Origin: Novosphingobium mangrovisedimenti
GTDB taxonomy: Bacteria; Pseudomonadota; Alphaproteobacteria; Sphingomonadales; Sphingomonadaceae
DNA length: 64,000 nucleotides
Assembly (NCBI RefSeq): GCF_025153475.1
Contig: NZ_JANZXA010000012.1
Coordinates: 62,001 to 126,000, forward strand
Direction of reading: 5' to 3'
Shown: in pieces, positions 45,208-52,771 of the stretch
Layout of the letters: the number at the start of each line of letters is the position of its first letter
Numbering within the stretch: position 1 is the first letter of the stretch
The notes under the pieces: model-generated
What the model was told of the DNA's origin: nothing
The model's database searches: none
What the model saw: only the letters and a program-made list of their open reading frames with translations
Translations under genes and position numbers: made by a program

Positions 45208-45222
45208 TGTATCAATCGTATC
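45208..45222. promoter_or_regulatory. TGTATC-like direct repeat, site 4
   Basis: TGTATC-AAT-CGTATC with a further CGTATC at 45175-45180. It lies in the 635-bp gap between the small secreted protein and the IS remnant, where I see no convincing gene. It may mark the edge of a lost target gene that was removed when the IS arrived. Confidence 0.45.
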
Positions 45223-45234
45223 TAACGTCGCGAT

Positions 45235-45350
45235 GAAGTTCCGTTATTCATAATAATTTTAATTTTCTGAGGATTTTTAAAAAATTTAGATTGAATTTTG
45301 TTTAATACTAATGAATTATTTGAATTTTAATTGAACACCCTACTACTAAT
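45235..45350. other. Strongly AT-rich tract
   Basis: About 115 bp composed mostly of A and T (TTATTCATAATAATTTTAAT and similar), in stark contrast to the GC-rich surroundings. It has no frame of its own. It lies directly left of the IS5-type transposase remnant and could be a foreign leftover, an H-NS/MucR-like silencing target, or the preferred landing site of the IS. Confidence 0.6.
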
Positions 45351-45404
45351 CATTGGATTCAGGGATGTTCCGGCAAAACTTGGCCGCCCTTTGTGGGAGT
45401 TGGC

Positions 45405-45958
45405 ATGGCTCGGGGCGATCTGACGGACGAAGAATGGGAAGTGATCGCAGGGCTGCTGTCATCTGAGCGCAACCGTAAATCCCGTCCTCTCCATGATAAT
45501 CGGCGCTTCCTCGATGGCATGCTACATATGCTGCGGGTCGGCGGCCCTTGGCGGGACATGCACGAACGCGATGGCCTTTGGAACGCTGTCTATGTGCGGT
45601 TTCGGCGCTGGGCCGAACAGGGCGTGTGGGATGCGATCCTGGCAACATTGATGGAGTTGGGGCTGACCGACGACTGGCAGCACATGATCGACAGCACCAC
45701 AGTTCGCGGCCATGTCTCGGCAGTGGGTGGAAAAGGGGGGCGTGCACAGGCTTTTGGTCGATCACGCGGCGGCTTTACGTGCAAGGTTCACGCCCGCTGT
45801 GACGATCAAGGACGCCCTCTCGGCTTCATCCCGACACGCAGTGAAGTCTCCGACTATGGCGTGGTTGGCGCTATGATAAAACCGCGCTTTCGTTCGCCAG
45901 CTTTCTAAACCTTGCCACCATCCGCAAATGGTTGCCTCACTCTATCAACGCAGCCTAG
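45405..45958 (+). pseudogene. IS5-family transposase, internally deleted
   Basis: The frame from ATG 45405 (GGGAG upstream) encodes the N-terminal part of an IS5-family (IS427-like) transposase: LTDEEWEVIAGLL, the first catalytic Asp in HMIDSTTVRGH and GRSRGGFTCKVHA. It runs into SDYGVVGAM and stops at 45908. In another frame, 45872-45958 encodes YDKTALSFASFLNLATIRKW and then LPHSINAA-stop, the normal C-terminus of the same protein. The middle, with the second Asp and the catalytic Glu, is missing, so an internal deletion near 45850-45872 fused the ends out of frame. No matching terminal inverted repeats are visible. The element is dead. Confidence 0.88.
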
Positions 45959-45989
45959 CGTATCGCCGCCCCCTCTGGAGGGCTCAGAA

Positions 45990-46190
45990 TCACTCCCACT
46001 CGATTGTCTCCATACTTACAGTGCATTGATTTTTATGAGAAATCAACCACATGTCGGTGCCGCTATATTCTCGGCTGCAATATGGCTTGCGAGGCAGGCG
46101 CCTTCCCCATCGGCTCCTCCTGTCCTCATAATTTGGATCCAAGGAGATCAAAAATCGAGGGGCTATTCACGATCCGGTTGCGGAGGTTTT
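45990..46190 (-). repeat. Diverged direct repeat, copy B (EWE-stop element)
   Basis: This is the partner of the repeat at 20803-21020. On the minus strand it ends in the short frame MWLISHKNQCTVSMETIEWE-stop (46052 to 45990). TCACTCCCACTCGATTGTC, read on the plus strand, differs by one base from the complement of a typical guaA 3' end, a well-known target of integrating elements. The 514-bp gap from the IS remnant to the lactonase gene holds this repeat and nothing else I can support. Confidence 0.5.
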
Positions 46191-46472
46191 CCAACGCCTC
46201 AGAGTGAGTGCGCATTCGCTGCGTGCGCCCTCTGGTTATCGGAACAGCAAGTGTGAATTCTCGGCTCGATTATTCAGTCGGCAGCCCATTCCACGGCTTC
46301 CGAAGATTGCGGAGTACGCGCGTTACCGCGAGGTAAGAACGCATCCCATCCGTGACGTTCACTTCACCCTTCCATACCACTTCAATGCCTTCGTTACAGT
46401 TGACACCGGGCATGCGAATTCAGCAAATTCAGGCGGGATGACGGCGACGGGGCCGCGGGGAAAATGTTGAAG

Positions 46473-47327
46473 CTAGCCCCGATAGATGCCTGCCGGCACA
46501 CCGGCCGCGCCGCTCTCCACCTCGAACAAGGCACCGTCGAAGCCGGACTCTGGCAACCCTATGGCGGCCGAGGTGACGAACATGCGATCCAGTCCCTCGC
46601 CCGCGAATGTGATGTTGGTGATGCGCCGTGCGGGTAAGCTGATGGCGCGATCCAGCACGCCGTCCGGATCGAAACGGCTGATGCGTCCGCCGTCCCAGTG
46701 TGCGACCCAGAGGCAGCCCTCGCGATCGGCGGTCATGCCGTCGGGATAGCCATCGTCCTCGCCGAACCGGATGAAAGCATGCTTCCCTTCGATCCCGGTA
46801 TCCGTGATCGCAAAGCGGTAGATCGTCCGCCTTGCCGTGTCCGAATGATACAACCAACGCCCGCAGGCCGAAAAGGCGGGACCGTTGGGCACCATGTAAT
46901 CGCGGTCCATCACTTGCCAGGTGCCGTCCGGATCGAGCCGGTAGAGCGAACCGCGCGCTTGTTCCTCGGCCATGTCCATGGTGCCGCACCAGATCGCGCC
47001 GTGCCGGTCCGCCTTGCCGTCGTTCATGCGGTTTCCGGGAAAATGCGGCTCCAGGGCAGCGATGTGGCTGACGGCGCAGCGATCGGCGGAAATCCGTCCG
47101 ATGCCGCTCTGGAAACCGCCGATCAGATCGCCGGCCTCGTTTTCCACGACCCAGCCGAGCGGCTCGGGCATGTCCCAGCGCTCGATGCTGCCGTCGGCCA
47201 GCGACAGCCGGTTGAGAGCGGGCGCCAGGATGTCGACCCAATAGACCGCGTTGTCGCGCGCGCTCCACAAGGTGCCTTCCCCCAGCGTGTCGCGCACGTC
47301 GCGTTCGATCTTGCGCCATTCGGCCAT
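46473..47327 (-). CDS. SMP-30/gluconolactonase-family lactonase, probable L-arabinolactonase
   Basis: A 284-residue six-bladed beta-propeller lactonase. In this context it should open L-arabino-1,4-lactone to L-arabonate, step two of the non-phosphorylative arabinose pathway. The metal Glu in LGEGTLWSARDNAVYWVDI, the GNRMNDGKADRHGAIWCGTM block with the Asn-Asp pair, the VPNGPAFS segment and the metal Asp in YPDGMTADREGCLWVAHW are all typical. GGGAGAGG before the ATG at 47327 fixes the start. It is the last gene of the mutarotase-dehydratase-lactonase run. Substrate specificity is inferred from neighbours. Confidence 0.88.
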   Translation of the reverse strand: MAEWRKIERDVRDTLGEGTLWSARDNAVYWVDILAPALNRLSLADGSIERWDMPEPLGWVVENEAGDLIGGFQSGIGRISADRCAVSHIAALEPHFPGNRMNDGKADRHGAIWCGTMDMAEEQARGSLYRLDPDGTWQVMDRDYMVPNGPAFSACGRWLYHSDTARRTIYRFAITDTGIEGKHAFIRFGEDDGYPDGMTADREGCLWVAHWDGGRISRFDPDGVLDRAISLPARRITNITFAGEGLDRMFVTSAAIGLPESGFDGALFEVESGAAGVPAGIYRG

Positions 47328-47346
47328 GACGCCCTCTCCCTTCCGT

Positions 47347-47397
47347 GCCCTGTCAGGCTCTGCGCCCTGTCGGGCTCAGTGCCCTGTCCGGCTCAGT
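47347..47397. repeat. Three tandem 17-bp units between dehydratase and lactonase genes
   Basis: GCCCTGTC(A/G/C)GGCTC(T/A)G(C/T) is repeated three times in a row (47347-47363, 47364-47380, 47381-47397). The third unit contains the dehydratase stop codon. The array sets the distance between the two genes and could expand or contract. Confidence 0.75.
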
Positions 47398-49189
47398 GAT
47401 TGTCGCGCGGCAGGCCCATGGTCTGGGCGATCCGCTGGTACTTCTCCGCGCCTTCGAGGATCGCGCCCGTGTCCATCTGACCGACCACCGAGCGCTGGAT
47501 TTCCTGCCACGGCGTCTGCGAGGCAGGATAGGCGTAACCGCCCTTCGCTTCCAGCGCGGCCCGGCGCGCGGCCAGTTCCTCATCGGAAACGAGCACATTC
47601 ACCGTGCCCTTCTTCAGGTCCATGCGCACCCGGTCACCGGTCTCGAGCAGCGCAAGCCCACCCATCGCCGCCGCTTCCGGACTGGCGTTGAGGATCGAGG
47701 GGCTGCCCGAAGTGCCCGACTGGCGGCCATCGCCGATGCACGGCAGCGCCGTAACGCCCTCTGTGATGAGATAGGCCGGCGGGCGCATATTCACGACCTC
47801 GGCCGCGCCCGGATAGCCGATGGGGCCAGCACCGCGCATGAACATCAGCGTCTCGGGCGTAATGCCCAGCGACGGGTCGTCGATACGGTGGTGGTAGTCC
47901 TCGGGGCCATCGAACACGACGGCCGGGCCCTCGAAGGCCTCCGGATCATCAGGGTTCGAGAGATAGCGCTGGCGGAACTCGTCCGAGATCACACTGGTCT
48001 TCATGATCGCCGCGTCGAACAGGTTGCCCGACAGCACGAGGAAGCCCGCTTCTTCCACCAGAGGCTGGTCGAACGGCTTGATCACGCGCCCGTCCTCGAT
48101 CGTGGCATCGCGGCAGTTGTCGCCCATGGTCTTGCCGTTGACGGTCATCGCACCCTCAACGATCAGACCCTGCTTGATGAGCTGGGCGACCACAGCGGGC
48201 ACGCCGCCCGCACGGTAGTAATCCTCGCCGAGGTATTCGCCGGCAGGCTGCAGGTTCACCAGCAGCGGGATCTTGTGGCCGTAGGTCTCCCAGTCCTTGA
48301 GCGGCAGTTCGACACCGATATGGCGCGCGATGGCGGCAAGGTGGATCGGCGCATTGGTCGAACCGCCGATCGCGGCATTGACCACGATGGCGTTGTGGAA
48401 GGCATCGAGCGTCAGGATGTCCGACGGCTTCAGGTCCTCGTGCACCATGTCCACGATGCGCTTGCCGGTGTGGTAGGCGCATTCCTGGCGGTCACGGTAG
48501 GGCGCGGGAATCGCCGCCGAGCCGGGCAGCATCATGCCCAGCGCCTCGGCGAGCGAGTTCATCGTCGTCGCCGTGCCCATGGTGTTGCAGTAGCCGGTCG
48601 AGGGCGCGGACGATGCCACGAGCTTGACGAAACCGTCGGCGTCAAGCTCGCCCTTGGCCATCATCTCGCGGCCCTTCCACACGATCGTGCCCGAACCGGT
48701 GCGCTCGCCCTTGTGCCAGCCATTGAGCATCGGACCGACCGACAGCGCGATTGCCGGGATGTTCACGGTCGCGGCCGCCATGATCATGGCAGGCGTGGTC
48801 TTGTCGCAGCCGGTGGTCAGCACCACACCGTCGAGCGGATAGCCGTAGAGCGCCTCGACAAGGCCGAGGTACGACAGGTTGCGATCAAGCCCGGCGGTCG
48901 GACGCTTACCGGTTTCCTGAATCGGATGGACCGGGAATTCGATGGCAATGCCGCCCGCCTCGCGAATGCCCTCGCGGATGCGTTCGGCCAGCACGAGATG
49001 ATGACGGTTGCAGGGCGAAAGGTCGCTGCCCGACTGGGCAATGCCGATGATCGGCTTGCCCGAACGCAATTCCTCGAGACTGAGACCGAAGTTGAGATAC
49101 CGCTCCAGATAGAGCGAGGTCATGTCGATGTTGTCGGGATTGTCGAACCAGGCGCGCGAGCGCAGCTTGGGCTTTTGCGTATCAGTCAT
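47393..49189 (-). CDS. IlvD/Edd-family dehydratase, probable L-arabonate dehydratase
   Basis: A 598-residue [2Fe-2S] dehydratase that would turn L-arabonate into 2-keto-3-deoxy-L-arabonate. The iron-sulphur and magnesium ligands are seen in [31 protein letters not shown] and [19 protein letters not shown]; the C-terminal [22 protein letters not shown] holds the catalytic Ser. Its closest relatives act on pentonic or hexonic acids; the arabinose context decides the call. The ATG at 49189 is chosen; an upstream TTG at 49210 overlaps the mutarotase stop. D-xylonate or galactonate remains possible as a substrate. Confidence 0.9.
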   Translation of the reverse strand: MTDTQKPKLRSRAWFDNPDNIDMTSLYLERYLNFGLSLEELRSGKPIIGIAQSGSDLSPCNRHHLVLAERIREGIREAGGIAIEFPVHPIQETGKRPTAGLDRNLSYLGLVEALYGYPLDGVVLTTGCDKTTPAMIMAAATVNIPAIALSVGPMLNGWHKGERTGSGTIVWKGREMMAKGELDADGFVKLVASSAPSTGYCNTMGTATTMNSLAEALGMMLPGSAAIPAPYRDRQECAYHTGKRIVDMVHEDLKPSDILTLDAFHNAIVVNAAIGGSTNAPIHLAAIARHIGVELPLKDWETYGHKIPLLVNLQPAGEYLGEDYYRAGGVPAVVAQLIKQGLIVEGAMTVNGKTMGDNCRDATIEDGRVIKPFDQPLVEEAGFLVLSGNLFDAAIMKTSVISDEFRQRYLSNPDDPEAFEGPAVVFDGPEDYHHRIDDPSLGITPETLMFMRGAGPIGYPGAAEVVNMRPPAYLITEGVTALPCIGDGRQSGTSGSPSILNASPEAAAMGGLALLETGDRVRMDLKKGTVNVLVSDEELAARRAALEAKGGYAYPASQTPWQEIQRSVVGQMDTGAILEGAEKYQRIAQTMGLPRDNH

Positions 49190-49206
49190 ATCAGTGGTCG
49201 TCTCGA

Positions 49207-50355
49207 TCAACGGTCAACGGACACGCGGTAGATCATGACATGCCGGTAGGGCTTGCCCGGATCGACGCGCGCCGAGACGAAATTGGAATGATTGGGAGAA
49301 TCCGGGAATTTCTGGGGTTCGAGCGCAATGCCGTCGCCCATGCGGTAAAGGTGGCCCTGCTTGCCGATGTAGGTTCCGTCGAGGAAGTTGCCGGAATAGA
49401 CCTGCAGGCCGGGCTCGGTGGTGAGCACTTCGAGTACGCGGCCCGAGGCAGGATCCTCCAGAGGGGCGGCAAGTTCGGGTTTTTTGGTCACGCCCTTGTC
49501 GAGCGCGAAGTTGTGATCGAAGCCCCGGCCATAGACGATCTGCTGGTCGGTGCCGTCACGCAGCCCGTCTTCCAGCGACTTGCCCTTGCGGAAATCGAAC
49601 ACCGTGCCCTCGACGGACCGCAGTTCGCCGGTCGGGATAAGCGTGGCGTCAATCGGCGTGTAATGGCTGGCCGGGATCGTCAGCACGTTCTGCATGGCGC
49701 CCTGCGGCGCACCCTCGCCCGCCATGTTGAAGATGGCGTGGTTGGTCATGTTGATGACCGTCGGCTTGTCGGTCGCCGCATCGAACGTGATGCACAGCGA
49801 GCCGGCCTCATCGAGCGTATAGGTCACCTTGGCCTTCACGGTGCCCGGATAGCCGGCATCCCCATCGGAGCTGACCAGCGAGAAGACGACGCTGGCGACC
49901 GGGCCTGACTTGATCGAATCGATCTTCCAGTTCCGGACGTCCCAGCCCTTGCCGCCGCCATGCAGCGAGTTGCCGCCGTCGTTCTGCGGAAGCTGGTAGC
50001 TCTTGCCGTCGAGCATGAATTTGCCCCCGGCGATACGGTTGGCATAGCGGCCGATAGTGGCGCCCCAGTAGTTCGGGCGCGCCTCGTACTCCGCCAGCTT
50101 GTCGTAGCCGAGGGTGATGTCGGCCAGCTTGCCGTCGCGATCGGGAGCCATGAACTTTTCGAGCGTGGCACCGAAAGTCAGGATCGTGGCGGAAACGCCG
50201 TTATCCGCCTTGAGCGTTACCGCCGTCACGTCGCTGCCATCGGAGAGCTTGCCTGCCGGGGCCTGAGTCGCTTCGGCAGCCAGAGCCTGCGCGCTCAGCG
50301 TGGCGCACAGCGCCAGAGCCGCGGTACCGGCCATGATCCTGGAGAGATTCCTCAT
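49207..50355 (-). CDS. Exported aldose 1-epimerase (mutarotase)
   Basis: Interconverts alpha and beta anomers of aldoses. The 382-residue protein has a signal peptide (cleavage after ALAAE), so it acts in the periplasm, on sugar released by the exported arabinosidases. GalM motifs: [26 protein letters not shown], the [10 protein letters not shown] substrate loop, the catalytic His in MTNHAIFNM and the catalytic Glu in [12 protein letters not shown]. It is first in the minus-strand arabinose operon and diverges from the transporter gene; the gap between them holds a GTCCGAC palindrome. Confidence 0.92.
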   Translation of the reverse strand: MRNLSRIMAGTAALALCATLSAQALAAEATQAPAGKLSDGSDVTAVTLKADNGVSATILTFGATLEKFMAPDRDGKLADITLGYDKLAEYEARPNYWGATIGRYANRIAGGKFMLDGKSYQLPQNDGGNSLHGGGKGWDVRNWKIDSIKSGPVASVVFSLVSSDGDAGYPGTVKAKVTYTLDEAGSLCITFDAATDKPTVINMTNHAIFNMAGEGAPQGAMQNVLTIPASHYTPIDATLIPTGELRSVEGTVFDFRKGKSLEDGLRDGTDQQIVYGRGFDHNFALDKGVTKKPELAAPLEDPASGRVLEVLTTEPGLQVYSGNFLDGTYIGKQGHLYRMGDGIALEPQKFPDSPNHSNFVSARVDPGKPYRHVMIYRVSVDR

Positions 50356-50418
50356 TCCCAAAGTGCTCCCAATCGTGCTTGGAATTGTCCTGCCCCATTG
50401 ACGGGCTGCCGCACCGCA

Positions 50419-50434
50419 TATAGTCCGACAAATA
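50419..50434. promoter_or_regulatory. GTCCGAC palindrome, site 1 (mutarotase/transporter)
   Basis: TATAGTCCGACAAATA is a near-palindrome centred on the middle base of GTC-C-GAC. It lies in the divergent gap, 68 bp before the transporter start and 64 bp before the mutarotase start. GTC-N-GAC with AT-rich flanks is the usual GntR/FadR-type operator shape. Confidence 0.6.
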
Positions 50435-50493
50435 GAAAGAGCGCAAGCAGCTTCGCAATCGACGCCGATCGCGCCCTGATCGAGAGGATAGAC

Positions 50494-51813
50494 ATGCCAT
50501 CAGTGGTCTCTTCAGCAGGCACGCCCGCCGCAGCTCCCCACGACGAGGGAGTCCGCTACGGCCCGGCCCTGACGCTGCTTGCGAGCCTTTTTTTCATGTG
50601 GGGCTTCATCACCGTCATCAACAACACGCTGCTGCCGCACCTGCGCAGCGTGTTCGAACTGACCTATTTTCAGGCAGCCCTGATCGAATCGGTCTGGTTC
50701 ATCGCCTATTTCTTCGCCTCGATTCCCTCGGCGCTGCTGATCGAGCGGATCGGTTACAAGAAATCGCTCGTCACCGGCCTCCTGATCATGGCGACGGGCG
50801 CACTGGGCATGATGCTGGCCGCCAGCATTCCTTCCTACGGCGTGACGCTGGTGATGCTCTTCGTGATCGCTTCGGGCATCACCCTGCTGCAGGTGGCGGC
50901 CAACCCCTACGTGGCGGTTGTCGGCAAGCCTGAAACCGCCTCTTCGCGGCTCAATCTGGTGCAGGCGATGAACTCGGCCGGTACGATGCTCGCCCCGGCT
51001 TTCGGCGCTTACCTGATCCTCGGCCGCTCCAAGAGCGGCACGGCAGCGGCGGGCACAGTCCTGACCGAGGCAGAACGCCTTGCCGACGCCCACGCGGTGA
51101 TCCTGCCCTACGGACTTGTCGCGGTGGTCCTCGTGGTGCTCGCGGTGGTCATCGCCCGCTTCCCGCTGCCGGTGATGACCAGCGGCAGGAACGGCGAAAG
51201 GCGGAAGTCCCGGCTGCTCAATCCTGAACTGCTCAAGCACCGCAACCTGGTCTTCGGCGTGCCCGCCATCTTCATCTACCTGATCGCGGAAATCGGCGTT
51301 GCCAACCTCTTCATCAACTTCGTCAGCCGCCCCGACATCGGCAACATGACGCACGAAATGGCAGGCAACTATCTCTCGTTCCTGTGGGGCGGAATGATGG
51401 TTGGCCGCTTTGCCGGCTCGGCAATCATGCAGCGCTTCGATGCCGCCAAAGTCCTGGCCCTGTTTTCGATCGGCGCCTTCGTAGTGATGATGATCACCGT
51501 CTTCGCGCACGGCCCGGTGGCCATGTGGTCACTGATCCTGGTGGGCCTGTTTCACTCGATCATGTTCCCGACCATCTTCACGCTCGGCATCAAGGGCCTC
51601 GGCCCGCTCACCGAAGAGGCCTCGGGCCTGCTGGTCATGGCCATTGCCGGTGGCGCACTGGTCGCGGTGCAGGGCTGGATGGCGGACACCTACGGCCTGC
51701 AGACTTCGTTCCTGCTGACGGCCGCCTGTGAACTCTACGTGCTGTTCTACGCGCTCTGGGGCAGCAGGCCGACGCATGTAGAACCCGATCTGGTCGCCGT
51801 CGAACCAGATTGA
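50494..51813 (+). CDS. MFS sugar:proton symporter, FHS family (FucP-like)
   Basis: A 439-residue inner-membrane transporter with about 12 helices. It belongs to the fucose/glucose-galactose (FHS) branch: SLFFMWGFITVINNTLLPHLRSVFELTYFQAAL is the typical helix 1 region, followed by GYKKSLVTGLLIMATGALG, QVAANPYVAVVGKPETASSRLNLVQAMNSAG and FLWGGMMVGRFAGSAIM. L-arabinose is the expected substrate from the neighbours. GAGAGGA before the ATG at 50494 sets the start. An intrinsic terminator follows. Confidence 0.9.
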   Translation: MPSVVSSAGTPAAAPHDEGVRYGPALTLLASLFFMWGFITVINNTLLPHLRSVFELTYFQAALIESVWFIAYFFASIPSALLIERIGYKKSLVTGLLIMATGALGMMLAASIPSYGVTLVMLFVIASGITLLQVAANPYVAVVGKPETASSRLNLVQAMNSAGTMLAPAFGAYLILGRSKSGTAAAGTVLTEAERLADAHAVILPYGLVAVVLVVLAVVIARFPLPVMTSGRNGERRKSRLLNPELLKHRNLVFGVPAIFIYLIAEIGVANLFINFVSRPDIGNMTHEMAGNYLSFLWGGMMVGRFAGSAIMQRFDAAKVLALFSIGAFVVMMITVFAHGPVAMWSLILVGLFHSIMFPTIFTLGIKGLGPLTEEASGLLVMAIAGGALVAVQGWMADTYGLQTSFLLTAACELYVLFYALWGSRPTHVEPDLVAVEPD

Positions 51814-51841
51814 CTCCTAAGCAAATCCCTCAAACTGAAAT

Positions 51842-51872
51842 GGCCCCGGCAGCGATGCCGGGGCCTTTTTTT
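51842..51872. terminator. Intrinsic terminator between transporter and GntR gene
   Basis: GGCCCCGGCA-GCGA-TGCCGGGGCC is a perfect 10-bp stem with a tetraloop, followed by seven T. It serves the transporter and may also stop the convergent regulator transcript. Confidence 0.92.
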
Positions 51873-51891
51873 CCGTGTATGCCCAGAGCCT

Positions 51892-52659
51892 CTAGCCTTC
51901 GCCCTGCGGCTCCATCGCGCTGCGGGTATCCTCCAGCGCAAGGTCGACCAGCACATTCATCGCCTCGGCCGCGGCATCGGCATCGCCTACCGCGATGGCA
52001 TCGTAAACGCGCGCATGATCGGGAATCGGATTGCGCGGCAGCGCGCGGGAACGCTGCTTGAACTGGGTCGTCCAGTTCACCGCCGCGCCGATGCTGGCGC
52101 TCAGCACCATCAGCGCGTCGTTGCGCGTGGCGTGAAGAATCGCATTGTGGAAATCGCGGTCCGCCGCCCGCCCTGCTTCTGTCGTCAACGTATGCTGGCG
52201 CATCGCGGCGAGCGCATCCTTCATGATCTTGAGGTCCGCCTTGTCCCGCCGCTGCGCGGCAAGGCGGGCCGCCGCCGGTTCGACGATGGCGCGCAATTCG
52301 AAGAGGCTGCGCACGAATTCGACGTCGGGCTCTCCGGCAAAGGCCCAGCCCAGCACCTCGGGATCGAGCAGGTTCCAGCGGTCGCGCGGCAGCACGCGCG
52401 TGCCCGCCTTGGGACGGCTCGCCACCAGCCCCTTCGCAGTAAGCACCTGAATTGCTTCACGATAAGCGCTTCGCGAAACCTTCAGTTCTTCGGCAAAAGC
52501 CACTTCGCCGGAGAGAATATCACCCGGCGCATATTTGCCTGACAAGATGTCCGTACCCAGCTTGTGCGCGATCGCACCATGCAGGCGGCGCCCCGGACCA
52601 CGGGGTTCCTTGACGGCCTTTGCCCCTTCCACTTCCTTGGTAATGCCAGCTTCTGTCAC
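51892..52659 (-). CDS. GntR-family (FadR subfamily) regulator of the arabinose locus
   Basis: A 255-residue repressor. The N-terminal winged helix covers about residues 20-90 (AIAHKLGTDILSGKYAPGDILSGEVAFAEELKVSRSAYREAIQVLTAKGLVASRPKAGTRV). The C-terminal all-helical FCD domain shows the metal-ligand pattern in FELRAIVEPAAARLAA, DRDFHNAILHATRND and IPDHARVYDAIAVGD. No ATG fits; the GTG at 52659 or at 52671 is likely. The open frame upstream is antisense to the dehydrogenase gene and is not coding. It is divergent to the dehydrogenase gene with a GTCGGAG palindrome between, so it probably represses itself and the locus in the absence of an arabinose-pathway intermediate. Confidence 0.85.
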   Translation of the reverse strand: MTEAGITKEVEGAKAVKEPRGPGRRLHGAIAHKLGTDILSGKYAPGDILSGEVAFAEELKVSRSAYREAIQVLTAKGLVASRPKAGTRVLPRDRWNLLDPEVLGWAFAGEPDVEFVRSLFELRAIVEPAAARLAAQRRDKADLKIMKDALAAMRQHTLTTEAGRAADRDFHNAILHATRNDALMVLSASIGAAVNWTTQFKQRSRALPRNPIPDHARVYDAIAVGDADAAAEAMNVLVDLALEDTRSAMEPQGEG

Positions 52660-52742
52660 GATTTCCGCCACCTCCGCAAATAAGCCTACCAGCCCTGACA
52701 CCGGGAAGGAACGACAAACATTGCGTTTATCCTCATCACGGA

Positions 52743-52758
52743 ATATGTCGGAGTAAAT
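52743..52758. promoter_or_regulatory. GTCCGAC palindrome, site 2 (regulator/dehydrogenase)
   Basis: ATATGTCGGAGTAAAT, read on the other strand ATTTACTCCGACATAT, matches sites 1 and 3 around TCCGACA. It lies 14 bp before the dehydrogenase ATG and upstream of the divergent regulator gene, suited for repression of both. Confidence 0.6.
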
Positions 52759-52771
52759 AGGGAGATCCCAG

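Noticed and set aside
47345..49231. Open frame of 628 codons on the plus strand opposite the dehydratase gene
   Set aside because: Antisense shadow of a well-conserved IlvD/Edd gene; no motif and no ribosome site.
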